From: Phycisphaeraceae bacterium
GTDB lineage: Bacteria > Planctomycetota > Phycisphaerae > Phycisphaerales > UBA1924
DNA: 64,000 nucleotides
Direction of reading: 5' to 3'
Assembly (NCBI GenBank): GCA_021297895.1
Contig: JAJTHN010000010.1
Span: forward strand, 1-64,000
Part shown: one piece after another, positions 41,722 through 50,569 of the stretch
Numbering within the stretch: position 1 is the first letter of the stretch
Layout: each line of letters opens with the position of its first letter
Program-made: the position numbers and the translations under genes
The notes under the pieces: model-generated
The model's input: the letters and a program-made list of their open reading frames with translations, nothing else
Told to the model about the DNA's origin: nothing
Databases searched by the model: none

Positions 41722-42411
41722 ATGACTCCGCCCGCGCCATCGAGTATTCCCGTCGACCGCATCGCGCAGATCCTCGCGCGCTGGGCCGGGCGCTTCATCG
41801 TGTTCGAAGGCCCCGACGGCTCGGGCAAGAGCACGCAGTTCCGCCGCATGTGCGAGGCACTCGACGCCAGCGGTGTCGCGTACGACAGCGTCCGTGAACC
41901 CGGCGGCACGACCACCGGAGAAGCCATCCGCGCGGTGCTGCTCGATCGTGCCAACACCGGCATGAGTCTGCGCTGCGAGATGCTCCTGTACATGGCCTCG
42001 CGTGCCGAGCTCGTCGAGCACCGCATCGTCCCTGCGCTGAACAAGGGGCGACTCGTCCTGGCCGATCGCTTCGTCAGCAGCACGCTGGCCTATCAGGGCT
42101 CCGCCGGCGGCCTGCCCGGTGCGGACATTTCCGCCGTCGCCCGGGTCGCGACCCGCGGCATCATGCCCGACCTCATCGTGCTCTTCGACATCGACAGCGA
42201 CGCCGCCGCCAAGCGCCTCAATCCGCTGCTTGACCGCATGGAGGCCAAGGGCGCTGCGTTCCATCGCCGCGTGCGCGACGGCTACCTCCAGCAGGCCGCG
42301 CAGGATCCCCGCCGCTTCGCCGTGCTCGATGCGAGCAAGGATCAGGATCACGTCTGGTCGCAGCTCCTCGCCGCGCTCGATCAGTACGCCCGCGAACGCG
42401 ACGAGGACTGA
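41722..42411 (+). CDS. tmk: Thymidylate kinase
   Basis: Phosphorylates dTMP to dTDP with ATP. The P-loop FEGPDGSGKST is at residues about 27-37, REPGGTTTGE follows, and the DRFVSSTLAYQG motif holds the D-R pair that anchors the nucleotide. The LID region (RRVRDGYLQQA) is present. ATG 41722 gives 229 residues, within the family range. It is followed by lpxC 97 bp downstream on the same strand. Confidence 0.95.
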   Translation: MTPPAPSSIPVDRIAQILARWAGRFIVFEGPDGSGKSTQFRRMCEALDASGVAYDSVREPGGTTTGEAIRAVLLDRANTGMSLRCEMLLYMASRAELVEHRIVPALNKGRLVLADRFVSSTLAYQGSAGGLPGADISAVARVATRGIMPDLIVLFDIDSDAAAKRLNPLLDRMEAKGAAFHRRVRDGYLQQAAQDPRRFAVLDASKDQDHVWSQLLAALDQYARERDED

Positions 42412-42508
42412 GCCCCGGCGGCCGCCCGCCAGCATTCCCTCCCGCCGCGGCCGGGCACGCGTGTCGCCCGTGCGCCGCGTTTTGCGTATTCCAGGTGCGA
42501 ACACATCC

Positions 42509-43435
42509 ATGTCCCACACCACGCCGACCATCCCGCGTCGCACCCTTGAGCGCGATGTCCGCCTCTGCTCACCGGCGCTGTTCATCGATCGCTCGGCAAC
42601 GCTGACCATCCGCCCCGCGCGCGCCGGCGAGGGCATCACCTTCACGCGTACGGACCTTTCCGCGGCCCACGCCGCACCGATCCCCGCGATGGTCACGCAC
42701 ATCGCCAGCCAGGCGCGCTCGAGCATCCTGGTCCCCTCGAGCAACGCGAGTCCCACCGTCGGCGTTGCAACGGTTGAGCACCTGCTCTCGGCCATGGCGG
42801 CGCTGGGCATCACCGATGCCCGCTGCGAGGTCGATGCTCCCGAGTTGCCCATGCTCGATGGTTCCGCCGCTCCGTTCCTTGCTGCGCTGGAGTCCGCCGG
42901 AGTGCGGACGCTCGATGCGCTCATCGCGCCGATCGTCGTGCGTGAACCCCTGCTGATCGAACTCGGCCGGGCTCGTCTGCAGGTTTTGCCGCTCGATGCC
43001 GCCGATGAGCCCGCGCTGCACATCGAGTACACGCTCGACTACGGACCCACCGCACCGGCCGCCTTGTGGCACAGCGTCGCGAGCTTCGCGATGCGCCCCT
43101 CGGGTCAGTCGCTCCATGAGTACCGCGAGCGCATCGCCCCGGCGCGAACATTCAGCACACTGCCCGAGGCCCGGGCCCTGGTCGCCGCGGGGTTCTGCAC
43201 GCACCTGCGCCCGCCCGATGTGCTGATCTTCGACGAGCACGGCCCGATCGACACAACGCTGCGCATGCCCGGCGAGCCCGCGACGCACAAACTGCTCGAT
43301 GTCATCGGCGACCTGTCCCTGTCCGGGCGGCCCATCCTCGCACGCATCGTCGCGTCGCTGAGCGGCCATCAGCTCAATCACCGCGCCGCGCACGCGCTCA
43401 TCGCCGCATCGACCTCGCACGCGCACCCGAGTTGA
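42509..43435 (+). CDS. lpxC: UDP-3-O-acyl-N-acetylglucosamine deacetylase
   Basis: Zinc enzyme catalysing the first committed step of lipid A synthesis. Metal ligands are visible: H91 (ATVEHLLSAM), H260 and D264 (HKLLDVIGD). The catalytic His is in the C-terminal SGHQLNH (about H287). It has 308 residues and, unlike some Bacteroidetes and Chlamydiae relatives, is not fused to FabZ. An open frame to 42119 lies antisense to tmk, so I chose ATG 42509. Its presence shows the organism makes LPS. tmk lies upstream and the VOC dioxygenase downstream. Confidence 0.95.
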   Translation: MSHTTPTIPRRTLERDVRLCSPALFIDRSATLTIRPARAGEGITFTRTDLSAAHAAPIPAMVTHIASQARSSILVPSSNASPTVGVATVEHLLSAMAALGITDARCEVDAPELPMLDGSAAPFLAALESAGVRTLDALIAPIVVREPLLIELGRARLQVLPLDAADEPALHIEYTLDYGPTAPAALWHSVASFAMRPSGQSLHEYRERIAPARTFSTLPEARALVAAGFCTHLRPPDVLIFDEHGPIDTTLRMPGEPATHKLLDVIGDLSLSGRPILARIVASLSGHQLNHRAAHALIAASTSHAHPS

Positions 43436-43444
43436 GCACACCCC

Positions 43445-44467
43445 ATGTCGAACAGAGCCGCACCAACGCGTCCGACCCTTGGCATTCATCACGTCACCGC
43501 CATCGCCAGCGATCCGCAGGCCAACATGGACTTCTACGCCGGGCTGCTCGGCCTGCGCCTGGTCAAGCGCACCGTGAACTTCGACGACCCCGGCTCGTAT
43601 CACTTCTACTTCGGCGATTCCCACGGTTCATCCGGCTCGCTGCTGACGTTCTTCCCATGGCCCGGCGCGCGCCCCGGCGTTGTTGGCGCGGGCCAGGTAA
43701 CGGCCACGGCCTTCGGTGTTCCCGCCGGCTCGCTCGCACGCTGGCAGCGTCGACTCGCATCGATCGCACGCATCAACGCCGAGCTCTTCTCGCGCGACAG
43801 CACATCGGGCCTGACCTTCCGCGATCATCACGGCATGGTCATCGAACTCATCGAGGACCCGCACGCCCCCGACGCCACGCCGATCCCCGGCGTTCACGCG
43901 CTGGACCCGTCCATCGCCATCCGGCGCATCGCGGGCATCACCATCACCGTGCGATCTCACCGCGATACCGCCGAGACATTCGCCGCGATGGGCATCATCT
44001 CCGCGCACACCACCGGCAACCGCACGCGGCTGACCTTCGCCGCCTCGCCGTCGCCATCACCCCAGCACACCACGTCCACCACGCCGACTTCTGCCGGGTC
44101 GTTCATCGACATCATCACCGACGACGCCGCGCCCGCCGGCAAGTCCGGCGCGGGCGCGGTGCACCATGTCGCCCTCCGCGCGGCGGATCTTTCGCATCAG
44201 GATTCGCTCCGTATCGCACTGGCCAACCGCGGCCTGGCCAGCACGCCCGTGCAGGAACGCTCATACTTCCGCAGCATCTACAGCCGCGAACGCGGCGGGG
44301 TGCTGATCGAGGTCGCCACCGATGCGCCGGGGTTCGCGATCGATGAGCCGATCGAGTCGCTCGGCCAGAGCCTGCGCTTGCCGCCGAGCCTGGAGCGGGC
44401 GCGCCAGCAGATTGAGTCCGCGCTCCCGCCCGTGACGGTGCGCACGCCGACACCCGAGCAGGTCTGA
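43445..44467 (+). CDS. VOC-fold ring-cleaving dioxygenase-like protein, MhqO type
   Basis: Two glyoxalase/bleomycin-resistance (VOC) modules: LGIHHVTAIASDPQANMDFYAGLLGLRLVKRTVNFDDPGSYHFYFGD in the N-terminal half and AVHHVALRAAD...ERGGVLIEVATDAPGF in the C-terminal half. Candidate metal ligands are His in HHVTAI and HHVALRA and Glu in LIEVATD. The sequence resembles MhqO, which in Bacillus is linked to methylhydroquinone resistance. The next gene resembles MhqD, its usual partner. It follows lpxC by nine bases, so readthrough from lpxC is likely. The true substrate is unknown. Confidence 0.8.
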   Translation: MSNRAAPTRPTLGIHHVTAIASDPQANMDFYAGLLGLRLVKRTVNFDDPGSYHFYFGDSHGSSGSLLTFFPWPGARPGVVGAGQVTATAFGVPAGSLARWQRRLASIARINAELFSRDSTSGLTFRDHHGMVIELIEDPHAPDATPIPGVHALDPSIAIRRIAGITITVRSHRDTAETFAAMGIISAHTTGNRTRLTFAASPSPSPQHTTSTTPTSAGSFIDIITDDAAPAGKSGAGAVHHVALRAADLSHQDSLRIALANRGLASTPVQERSYFRSIYSRERGGVLIEVATDAPGFAIDEPIESLGQSLRLPPSLERARQQIESALPPVTVRTPTPEQV

Positions 44468-44515
44468 TCGATTCGAAGCCCCGCTCGCGCACGCGCCGCG
44501 TCGGTCGCGACCGCC

Positions 44516-45196
44516 ATGAACACCAGCACCATGAGCACACCCGTCACCCTCAACACGCACGTTCACGCCTTCGTCCCCGCCTCCGGCGGATCGGCGGCAC
44601 CGCGCACGCTCATCATGCTCCACGGCACCGGCGGCAACGAGCGTGAGGTCCTCGAACTTGGCCGCGTGATCGATCCCGCCGCGGCGCTGCTCGCGCCCCG
44701 CGGCAACGTTCTCGAGGGTTCCATGCCGCGGTTCTTCCGCAGGCTGCGCGAGGGCGTCTTTGACATGGACGATGTCATCCGCCGATCGCTCGAGCTCAGT
44801 GATTGGCTCGCGCTGGCGGTCGATCACTACGCCATCGACCCCGCCCGCGCGGTGCTCGTGGGTTACAGCAACGGCGCGAACATCACCGCATCGATGCTCC
44901 TGCTGCGCCCCGGCGTGATCCGCCGCGCGGTGCTTCTTCGCGCGATGATGCCGCTGGATGCTCAATCGCTCGCGCGCGTCGCTCCGGCGCCGAGCCTCGC
45001 GGGCGTGCGCGTGGCCATGATCGCCGGCCGCGCCGATCCGATTCTCCCGCTGGCCAGCGCTCAGGTGCTCCGCGACACACTGGCCGGCCGCGGCGCGGAC
45101 GCGACGCTCTCGGTTCTCGAGACCGGGCACAACCTCACGCCGACGGACATCCGCCTGGCGCATGACTTTATCAGCGATCCGCCCGGGCACAAATGA
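44516..45196 (+). CDS. Alpha/beta hydrolase, phospholipase/carboxylesterase (MhqD) type
   Basis: 226 residues of the carboxylesterase-2/phospholipase family. LIMLHGTGGNEREVL forms the oxyanion region, GYSNGANI holds the nucleophile Ser in the G-x-S-x-G elbow, GRADPILPL supplies the catalytic Asp and the C-terminal ETGHNL gives the His. It is encoded 48 bp after the MhqO-like gene, matching the mhqO-mhqD pairing used in Bacillus for quinone-type electrophiles. ATG 44516 or 44531 could start it. No MhqR-like regulator is adjacent; the MarR at 9089 is 35 kb away and not obviously linked. Confidence 0.82.
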   Translation: MNTSTMSTPVTLNTHVHAFVPASGGSAAPRTLIMLHGTGGNEREVLELGRVIDPAAALLAPRGNVLEGSMPRFFRRLREGVFDMDDVIRRSLELSDWLALAVDHYAIDPARAVLVGYSNGANITASMLLLRPGVIRRAVLLRAMMPLDAQSLARVAPAPSLAGVRVAMIAGRADPILPLASAQVLRDTLAGRGADATLSVLETGHNLTPTDIRLAHDFISDPPGHK

Positions 45197-45258
45197 CCAC
45201 CATCGAGCACGCTCGATCGCGTGCGGTGCCCGTCATGTGCGCTCGCTGCGTTACCGCG

Positions 45259-46671
45259 TTACCGCGCCCCGGCGATCTTCGCCGGCACATCAGCAAGTCC
45301 CACGCGTTCCTGCGTGTTGGCGTCAAGGTTCTTCAGCGTCGCCTCGCTGGCCGACTCGATGATCACGGCGAAGCGGGCCCCGCAGTCGCTCGCGTCCTTG
45401 AGCAGTTTACCGATGTTCTTGGTCGCCTTGCTGCTGCGCCGCGCGTGCAGCCTGGCCGCACGCAGCCGCGTCACGAGCCCGGTCAGCGCGCTGTCGCTCT
45501 CGGGCGTGCCGTTGCTGATGACAAACGCGTCGGGCCGCAGCCCGAGTTCCCCGGCGATCGCGCGGTCATCGGGCATCAGCCCGCGATCGCTCAGCACCAG
45601 CGAGAGCACGACATCGCCCATGCCGAAGCCCACCGCCGGCGTGGGCGGCCCGCCGAAGGTTTCGATCAGGTTGTCGTATCGCCCGCCCCCGGCGATCGCC
45701 CGCATCGCGCCGCTGGTCTCGTGCACCTCAAAGACCATTCCCGTGTAGTACGCAAGCCCGCGCGCGATGTTCAGGTCCACCTCGCACCATGCGCTCAGCC
45801 CCGCCTGTTCCAGCAGGGTCAGCAGCCTTCGCAGCGGCGCGACCACGCCCTCCGCGGCCGCCGGCTCGAGGAAGGACAGCGCCTCCTCCATCCCGCGCTT
45901 GCCGCGAGGGCGCTTGAGAAACGCCAGGAATCCCGCCTCATGAATGCCGAACTCAAAGGCCATCGCCTCCAGGTCCGCATCATCGAGCCGGTCGCGCCGG
46001 TCCAGCAGCACGAACGCGCTGCTCTCGTTCTCCGGGCTGACACCCAGCGCGCGGATGATGCTCCCCAGCACCGCCCTGCTGCTCAGCCGGACCTTGACCA
46101 TCTCCGGCGTCAGGCCCACATCCTCCATCAGGCCCACGCAGGCCGCGATCGCATCGACATCCTGGGCCGCGAGGCTCTCGGCGTACGCCGCGGCGTCCGC
46201 CGGTTCGGCCGGCGTGCCGATGATGTCGCAGTTCCATTGCATGAACTCGCGCAACCGCCCGCGCTGCGGCCGCTCGGCGCGGAAGCAGGTCTGCTGCCAG
46301 AACCAGCGCGTCGGCTTGGGCAACTGCCCCGCCCGCGCCGCGTACATCCGCGCCAGCGTCGGCGTGAACTCGGGCCGCAACGCAAACGGCGCGGGCGCGT
46401 TCTCGCCCGATGCCAGCCGCTGGCCGAGTTCCTTCACCGCCGCCTCGTCCTTGCCCGAGAACACGCCGAAGATCTCCGAAACGATCCCATCGCCGCTCTT
46501 GAGCGTGTAGAGCTCGGTGTGCTCGAACGTCGGCCCATCGATTTCGTCGAACCCGTGCCGAATCGCGGCCGCGCGCCAGCGCTGCTCGATCCAGCGGCGA
46601 CGGGAGAGCTCCGGCGGGTACATGTCGCGTGTGCCGGTGGGGGAAGCGATCGTTTTGCGTGATGGAGGCAT
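45259..46671 (-). CDS. hisS: Histidine-tRNA ligase
   Basis: Class II aminoacyl-tRNA synthetase of 470 residues. Motif 1 and histidine-A regions: GTRDMYPPE, ALRPEFTPTLARMYA. Motif 2 is FRAERPQRGRLREFMQWN. The histidine-specific ARGLAYYTGMVFE, GGGRYDNLIETFGG and GFGMGDVVLSLVL, and the C-terminal anticodon-binding domain (AFVISNGTPESD...KATKNIGKLLKDASDCGARFAVII) are all present. The gene is monocistronic on the minus strand. Its upstream region (46672-46964) also contains the dispersed repeat copy at 46797-46900. Confidence 0.96.
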   Translation of the reverse strand: MPPSRKTIASPTGTRDMYPPELSRRRWIEQRWRAAAIRHGFDEIDGPTFEHTELYTLKSGDGIVSEIFGVFSGKDEAAVKELGQRLASGENAPAPFALRPEFTPTLARMYAARAGQLPKPTRWFWQQTCFRAERPQRGRLREFMQWNCDIIGTPAEPADAAAYAESLAAQDVDAIAACVGLMEDVGLTPEMVKVRLSSRAVLGSIIRALGVSPENESSAFVLLDRRDRLDDADLEAMAFEFGIHEAGFLAFLKRPRGKRGMEEALSFLEPAAAEGVVAPLRRLLTLLEQAGLSAWCEVDLNIARGLAYYTGMVFEVHETSGAMRAIAGGGRYDNLIETFGGPPTPAVGFGMGDVVLSLVLSDRGLMPDDRAIAGELGLRPDAFVISNGTPESDSALTGLVTRLRAARLHARRSSKATKNIGKLLKDASDCGARFAVIIESASEATLKNLDANTQERVGLADVPAKIAGAR

Positions 46672-46796
46672 AGGTCCAAGAGGGTAGATCGTGCGGCACC
46701 GCGATGCCGTTGATGGGTGGCCGGACCAGAGTTACCTCGCAAATTCGGCACTCCGAGCAACGGCCACAGTTCTCCGCCGCTCCTCGCCCGCCTCGG

Positions 46797-46900
46797 GCGC
46801 ACGACCGTTGCCGGTGGCGCGGCGAGGCCCCTGCGAGCAAGCCGCCGGAAAGCGGCCCCCTATTCTTCTCCGTGACTTATTCCGCCCGTCTGAGGGCGGA
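46797..46900 (-). repeat. Dispersed ~105-bp repeat, copy B
   Basis: On the minus strand this matches 53930-54035 on the plus strand. Conserved blocks are a 20-base hairpin (TCCGCCC loop TCAGAC GGGCGGA, at 46881-46900), CGGCGGCTTGCTCGC (46833-46847) and a GCCTCGC...GCAACGGTCGTGCGC block (46797-46832, 31 of 35 bases identical). The 34-37 bp between hairpin and second block differ. Similarity ends abruptly at both edges. It lies between the hisS start and the 46965 gene. Confidence 0.75.
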
Positions 46901-46964
46901 CAAGTGGTTCAGTTGATCGGCTCTGATTGGTGATTTGTGTGTTGCTGCCATCGAAGGAGACACC

Positions 46965-48074
46965 ATGAGAGCCAAGTCGCTTGCTGTTGGTGTCGTTGGC
47001 TTGCTGGTTGTGCTCGTTGCGGCGATCTTCTTCGGTCAAGCCTGGATCGGCGGGGCCAACCCAAGCACCGCGCCGGGACCGACTGTTGCCGAGCGGCCGC
47101 CAACTGAGCGCACGAGCATTGAACCGTGGATCATCCTCGACGATGACGGTTTGCAGCAACGCGTGGCCAACGGTGTTATCTTCGGAGTCTCGCCAACGGC
47201 GGTGACGCTTCGGGACCTCGGACCCCCGGACAGGGTTCTGCGACCGATTGTTCGAATCGAGCGGAGTGCCAGCGGCGCGGCTGGTAACGTCAGTCAGGTT
47301 CCTGAGGACTTGCGCATCGCCTCGCGGTTCGATCAGCGATTTGTCGTCGTGAGTGAGTCTGGCGAGCTGCTCCTCAAGCAATCCGACGGCGATGTTGGCG
47401 CGGGTCTCGGAATTCGTCAGTCGGGGGGCCGATTGCCGAGCGGCCAGTTCCTCGCGCCGAACCATCTTGAGCTCCGGGGTGACTTGCAGCTCGCGGACGG
47501 AACAGCGGCAAAAATTGCTGTGGTCGATGTTGCGCAGCGTCTCGTCCTCTGGTCCTCTGCGGAGTTCCGGCGTTCGTGGCCTAATCCGGTCTCGCCGCAG
47601 CGTGTCATGGTGACCGGGCCATTTGTTCGGGACGGCCCGCAAAGGCTTGGCGTCTTGGACCTTCGTGTCCCCGGTAGTGCGACCTTTTCGGAGATCGCCG
47701 GTGGCATCGTTGCGGGCGCTCGGATCGGCTTCACACCGGGTGAGGTGCAGGTATCTGTGGTCCCGCGCGTCGTATCAACGTCCCAAGTGCTTTACGATGA
47801 AGTGCGTCTTGGTGACACGCGACTCGAGTTCCCCAATCCGCCCGCAGATTGGTCGAGCCTTGACGTTCCGGTGAACCGACTGATAGGCCCGGTCCTGGTG
47901 TACCTCGCGGAATCAAGCGATGTCGTTCTTTGGAACCTTGAGACTTCCAAGGTGCGGAGTGTTCGGCTCCTCGGCCGCCATAGCTCAGCGCGGCTCTTCG
48001 CCGCGATCGATGACAAGTCACAGCTCTGGGTCACCGATGGCCGATCGGTGTGGTTCGTCGGGTCGGTGCAGTAG
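46965..48074 (+). CDS. Membrane-anchored beta-rich protein of unknown function
   Basis: One N-terminal membrane helix (SLAVGVVGLLVVLVAAIFFGQAWIGG) then about 335 extracytoplasmic residues with alternating hydrophobic strands (for example DRVLRPIVRIERS, RFVVVSESGELLLKQ, SVRLLGRH). The pattern suggests a beta-propeller or beta-sandwich. ATG 46965 is preceded by AAGGAGA at 46954-46960. Base composition is less GC-rich than surrounding genes. No family recognised. The upstream 293 bp hold copy B of the dispersed repeat and no RNA gene. Confidence 0.65.
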   Translation: MRAKSLAVGVVGLLVVLVAAIFFGQAWIGGANPSTAPGPTVAERPPTERTSIEPWIILDDDGLQQRVANGVIFGVSPTAVTLRDLGPPDRVLRPIVRIERSASGAAGNVSQVPEDLRIASRFDQRFVVVSESGELLLKQSDGDVGAGLGIRQSGGRLPSGQFLAPNHLELRGDLQLADGTAAKIAVVDVAQRLVLWSSAEFRRSWPNPVSPQRVMVTGPFVRDGPQRLGVLDLRVPGSATFSEIAGGIVAGARIGFTPGEVQVSVVPRVVSTSQVLYDEVRLGDTRLEFPNPPADWSSLDVPVNRLIGPVLVYLAESSDVVLWNLETSKVRSVRLLGRHSSARLFAAIDDKSQLWVTDGRSVWFVGSVQ

Positions 48075-48256
48075 CGTGTTCGCGGTCGCGGCCGCGACTG
48101 TGCGGACTTGAGTGGGGCTTGGTACGGCCGAACCTTCGGCCAGTGTGTTTCGCGATGGGCTCACGCCCAATGCCCCGATTGGCGCTCTGATTTGGAGTTT
48201 TCCCAATTTGAACCGTGAGCTTTCGCGCAGCCCCCTGTGCGCGATACGCTCCGCCC

Positions 48257-48904
48257 ATGCCCCCCGCCCCGGCCAACCTCGTGGTCTTTGACCACCCGCT
48301 GATCCAGCACAAACTCTCGTACATCCGCGATCGCTCGCTCTCCCATCGCCCGTTCCGCGCGCTGCTCTATCAGATCGCCGGGCTCATGGTCTTCGAGGCT
48401 ACTCGCTCGTTCCCGACCGTCGAGATCGATGTCGACACGCCGCTCGAGCGCACGCGATGCCGTCGCCTCAAGGACAACGGCTCGAGCATCACCGTCGTTC
48501 CCGTGCTGAGGTCCGGTCTGGTCATGAGCGAGGGCATCCTCGAAATGATGCCCGAGGCCCGCGTCGGCCACCTGGGCCTGGCGCGCGATGAGCACTCGCT
48601 CAAGCCCGTGACGTACCTCAAGCGGCTGCCGCGCGATCTCGCCGCGGGGCCGGTGCTCCTTGTCGACCCGATGCTCGCCACCGGCGGATCAGCCAGTTCG
48701 GCGCTGAGCATTCTCAAGGCCGAGGGCGCACGCGATGTCCGCATGCTCTGCCTGGTCGCCAGCCCCGAGGGCATCGCGCGGCTCGCCAAGGACCATCCCG
48801 ACGTTTGGATTTACGCCGCGGCGGTCGATCGTGAACTCAACAGCGTCGGGTACATCCTGCCCGGACTCGGCGATGCCGGCGACCGAATGTACGGCACAAC
48901 CTGA
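48257..48904 (+). CDS. upp: Uracil phosphoribosyltransferase
   Basis: 215-residue enzyme that salvages uracil to UMP using PRPP. Visible are IQHKLSYIRDRS at the N-terminus, VVPVLRSGLVMSEG, the PRPP-binding loop LLVDPMLATGGSASSAL, and the uracil-binding C-terminus YILPGLGDAGDRMYGT. ATG 48257 gives the usual length; in-frame ATG 48215 adds 14 residues. It converges with the gene at 48922-49875. Confidence 0.95.
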   Translation: MPPAPANLVVFDHPLIQHKLSYIRDRSLSHRPFRALLYQIAGLMVFEATRSFPTVEIDVDTPLERTRCRRLKDNGSSITVVPVLRSGLVMSEGILEMMPEARVGHLGLARDEHSLKPVTYLKRLPRDLAAGPVLLVDPMLATGGSASSALSILKAEGARDVRMLCLVASPEGIARLAKDHPDVWIYAAAVDRELNSVGYILPGLGDAGDRMYGTT

Positions 48905-48921
48905 CGGCCGCCGGCGCGGCG

Positions 48922-49875
48922 TCACTTCTGCTTCGGCTCAAGCTCGCCCACGCGCCAGTCGGCCGGCAGCGACCACGAGTACGCGCCGCTCTCCAGCGGT
49001 GTATTGACCTGCACGCGGCCGAGCGAAAGCACCGCAAAGCCCTCGCCGCGCTCGCTGAACACCCGAACCTCCAGCCGACGCGGGAACCGGTCGGTCCGCG
49101 CGATCGACCACCACGTCGTATACGCGCTCCCGTCGGCCAGCGTCGTCTCGGCCTTGATCACGTCGCACGTCACGCCGTCGATCTGCCGCACGCCGTCCAG
49201 CGAGAGCGCCAGCGACGATCCGGGCTTCGGCCGCGGCTGGTCGGCCGAGGCACCCTTCGCCCCGGCCTTGCCCGCCTCGGTCCTGTCCGCGGCGCGGCCC
49301 TGCTGCTCGAGCATGGGCAGCACAACCAGCCGTCGCCACTCCTGGATCCAGCCGACGACGTATCCCGGCCCCAGGTCCATCGCCGTCGGCAGCGCAAGGT
49401 TGGAGACGCTGAGCATTTCCTTGCGATCGGGCAGGATGAGCACATCCTCATCGACCATGCGGTAAAACTCGAACGGCCGCTCGCGCAGCGCCGCTTCGCC
49501 GCTGGCCTCGGCCGGATCGCTCAGCCGCCCGCGCACCGAGACCCGCCAAACGCCGCCCTGCCCGAACCACCCCGGCTCATCGCGGTCCATCGCGACCCTC
49601 GCGACCACCGTCGGAATCGTCCCGCCCAGCGCGCCGACGCCCTCCGCCCGCGCCTCAAACTGCACACTCCGATTGGCCGCCATCAGCGCATCGGCCACCG
49701 CGACGAGCCGATACGGATCCGCGATCGCCTGCCCGGCCACCAAGCCGGCAGTCGTGCCGCCGGGAGTCGCCGCGGCCGCGGGCGTTTCGGCGGGCTTCGC
49801 CCCCTCCTGAGCCCACGTCAGCGCGACGATCGCGCCGAACAGACCGACGGCCGGTATCGTGCTGCGGATGTTCAT
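48922..49875 (-). CDS. Exported protein with LolA-like fold features
   Basis: Signal peptide (MNIRSTIPAVGLFGAIVALTWAQ), an Ala/Pro/Thr-rich linker, then a beta-rich domain: DEDVLILPDRKEMLSVSN, LDGVRQIDGVTCDVIKAETTLADGSAYTTWWSIARTDRFPRRLEV, ending YSWSLPADWRV. The order, one curved sheet whose strands end in '...RLEV' and 'W.LP', resembles LolA-like or DUF2092 proteins. The match is from motif shape only. Nothing links it to the TetR gene 18 bp upstream except orientation. Confidence 0.6.
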   Translation of the reverse strand: MNIRSTIPAVGLFGAIVALTWAQEGAKPAETPAAAATPGGTTAGLVAGQAIADPYRLVAVADALMAANRSVQFEARAEGVGALGGTIPTVVARVAMDRDEPGWFGQGGVWRVSVRGRLSDPAEASGEAALRERPFEFYRMVDEDVLILPDRKEMLSVSNLALPTAMDLGPGYVVGWIQEWRRLVVLPMLEQQGRAADRTEAGKAGAKGASADQPRPKPGSSLALSLDGVRQIDGVTCDVIKAETTLADGSAYTTWWSIARTDRFPRRLEVRVFSERGEGFAVLSLGRVQVNTPLESGAYSWSLPADWRVGELEPKQK

Positions 49876-49893
49876 GTTCGTGGTCTCCGTGCC

Positions 49894-50469
49894 CTACAAG
49901 CCATCGGCACACAGCCCGAGGATCATCGCCGAGAACGCCTCCTGAGCCTCCGATTGCGGAACCTGCCGCAGCGCCAGCGAGTTGAGCGCGCCGCTGAGCA
50001 TCGTCGTCAGCAGCGCCGGCGTGCGCCCAAAGCGCATCCGCTTGCTGGCCATTGCTCGGTTGACCCCTTCGCCCAGCAGGCGGTCGCCGTGGGCCCGCTC
50101 CAGTGCATCCCACGCGGTAGCGCCGAGGACGTTCGGGCTGTCGATGATCATGATTTGCCGCACGCCAGGCTGATTCATGAAGGCGATCCACGCCCGCCCG
50201 CCCTTGATCAGCGCCTCAATCGGATCGCTTTCGTTGGCGGCGGCGGCGGTGATGGCCGCGGCGGCATCTTGGCTGATCATGCCGCAAACGGCGGCAAAAA
50301 GTTCGGCTTTGTCCTCGAAGTGGTGGTACATCGCCCCGCGCTGAATCCCCGACTTGTCGAGGATCGCCGCGGTGGATGTGCCGACGTACCCATCGCGGCC
50401 GAAGAGTTCGCGCGCGGCATCGAGGAGGCGGGTGCGGGTGCGCTGGGAGCGTTCGGCGTTGGTGGCCAT
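49894..50469 (-). CDS. TetR/AcrR family transcriptional regulator
   Basis: 191 residues: N-terminal TetR helix-turn-helix (RTRTRLLDAARELFGRDGYVGTSTAAILDKSGIQRGAMYHHFEDKAELFAAV), then a helical ligand-binding domain (YHHF is the recognition helix end). The gene is divergent from the VOC gene at 50570, and two GACTGTCAGTC operators lie between the two ATGs, with a third, reverse-oriented copy inside the VOC gene. This arrangement is typical of a repressor that controls its own promoter and the divergent gene. Confidence 0.93.
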   Translation of the reverse strand: MATNAERSQRTRTRLLDAARELFGRDGYVGTSTAAILDKSGIQRGAMYHHFEDKAELFAAVCGMISQDAAAAITAAAANESDPIEALIKGGRAWIAFMNQPGVRQIMIIDSPNVLGATAWDALERAHGDRLLGEGVNRAMASKRMRFGRTPALLTTMLSGALNSLALRQVPQSEAQEAFSAMILGLCADGL

Positions 50470-50484
50470 AGGTCATGCTCAAAA

Positions 50485-50523
50485 TTGACTGTCAGTCTGT
50501 TTTCTATAAACTGACTGTCAGTC
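50485..50523. promoter_or_regulatory. Duplicate TetR-type operator and divergent promoter
   Basis: GACTGTCAGTC occurs at 50487-50497 and 50513-50523, 26 bp apart. The second sits in the 17-bp near-palindrome ACTGACTGTCAGTCGGT (50511-50527). For the plus strand a -35 TTGACT (50485-50490) and a -10 TAAACT (50507-50512, 16-bp spacing) overlap both operator copies. A TetR dimer here would block both directions. Confidence 0.65.
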
Positions 50524-50569
50524 GGTTTCTTTGGAGTGTAGCCCGCCAAGCCCCGTGGAGACCCCGACC

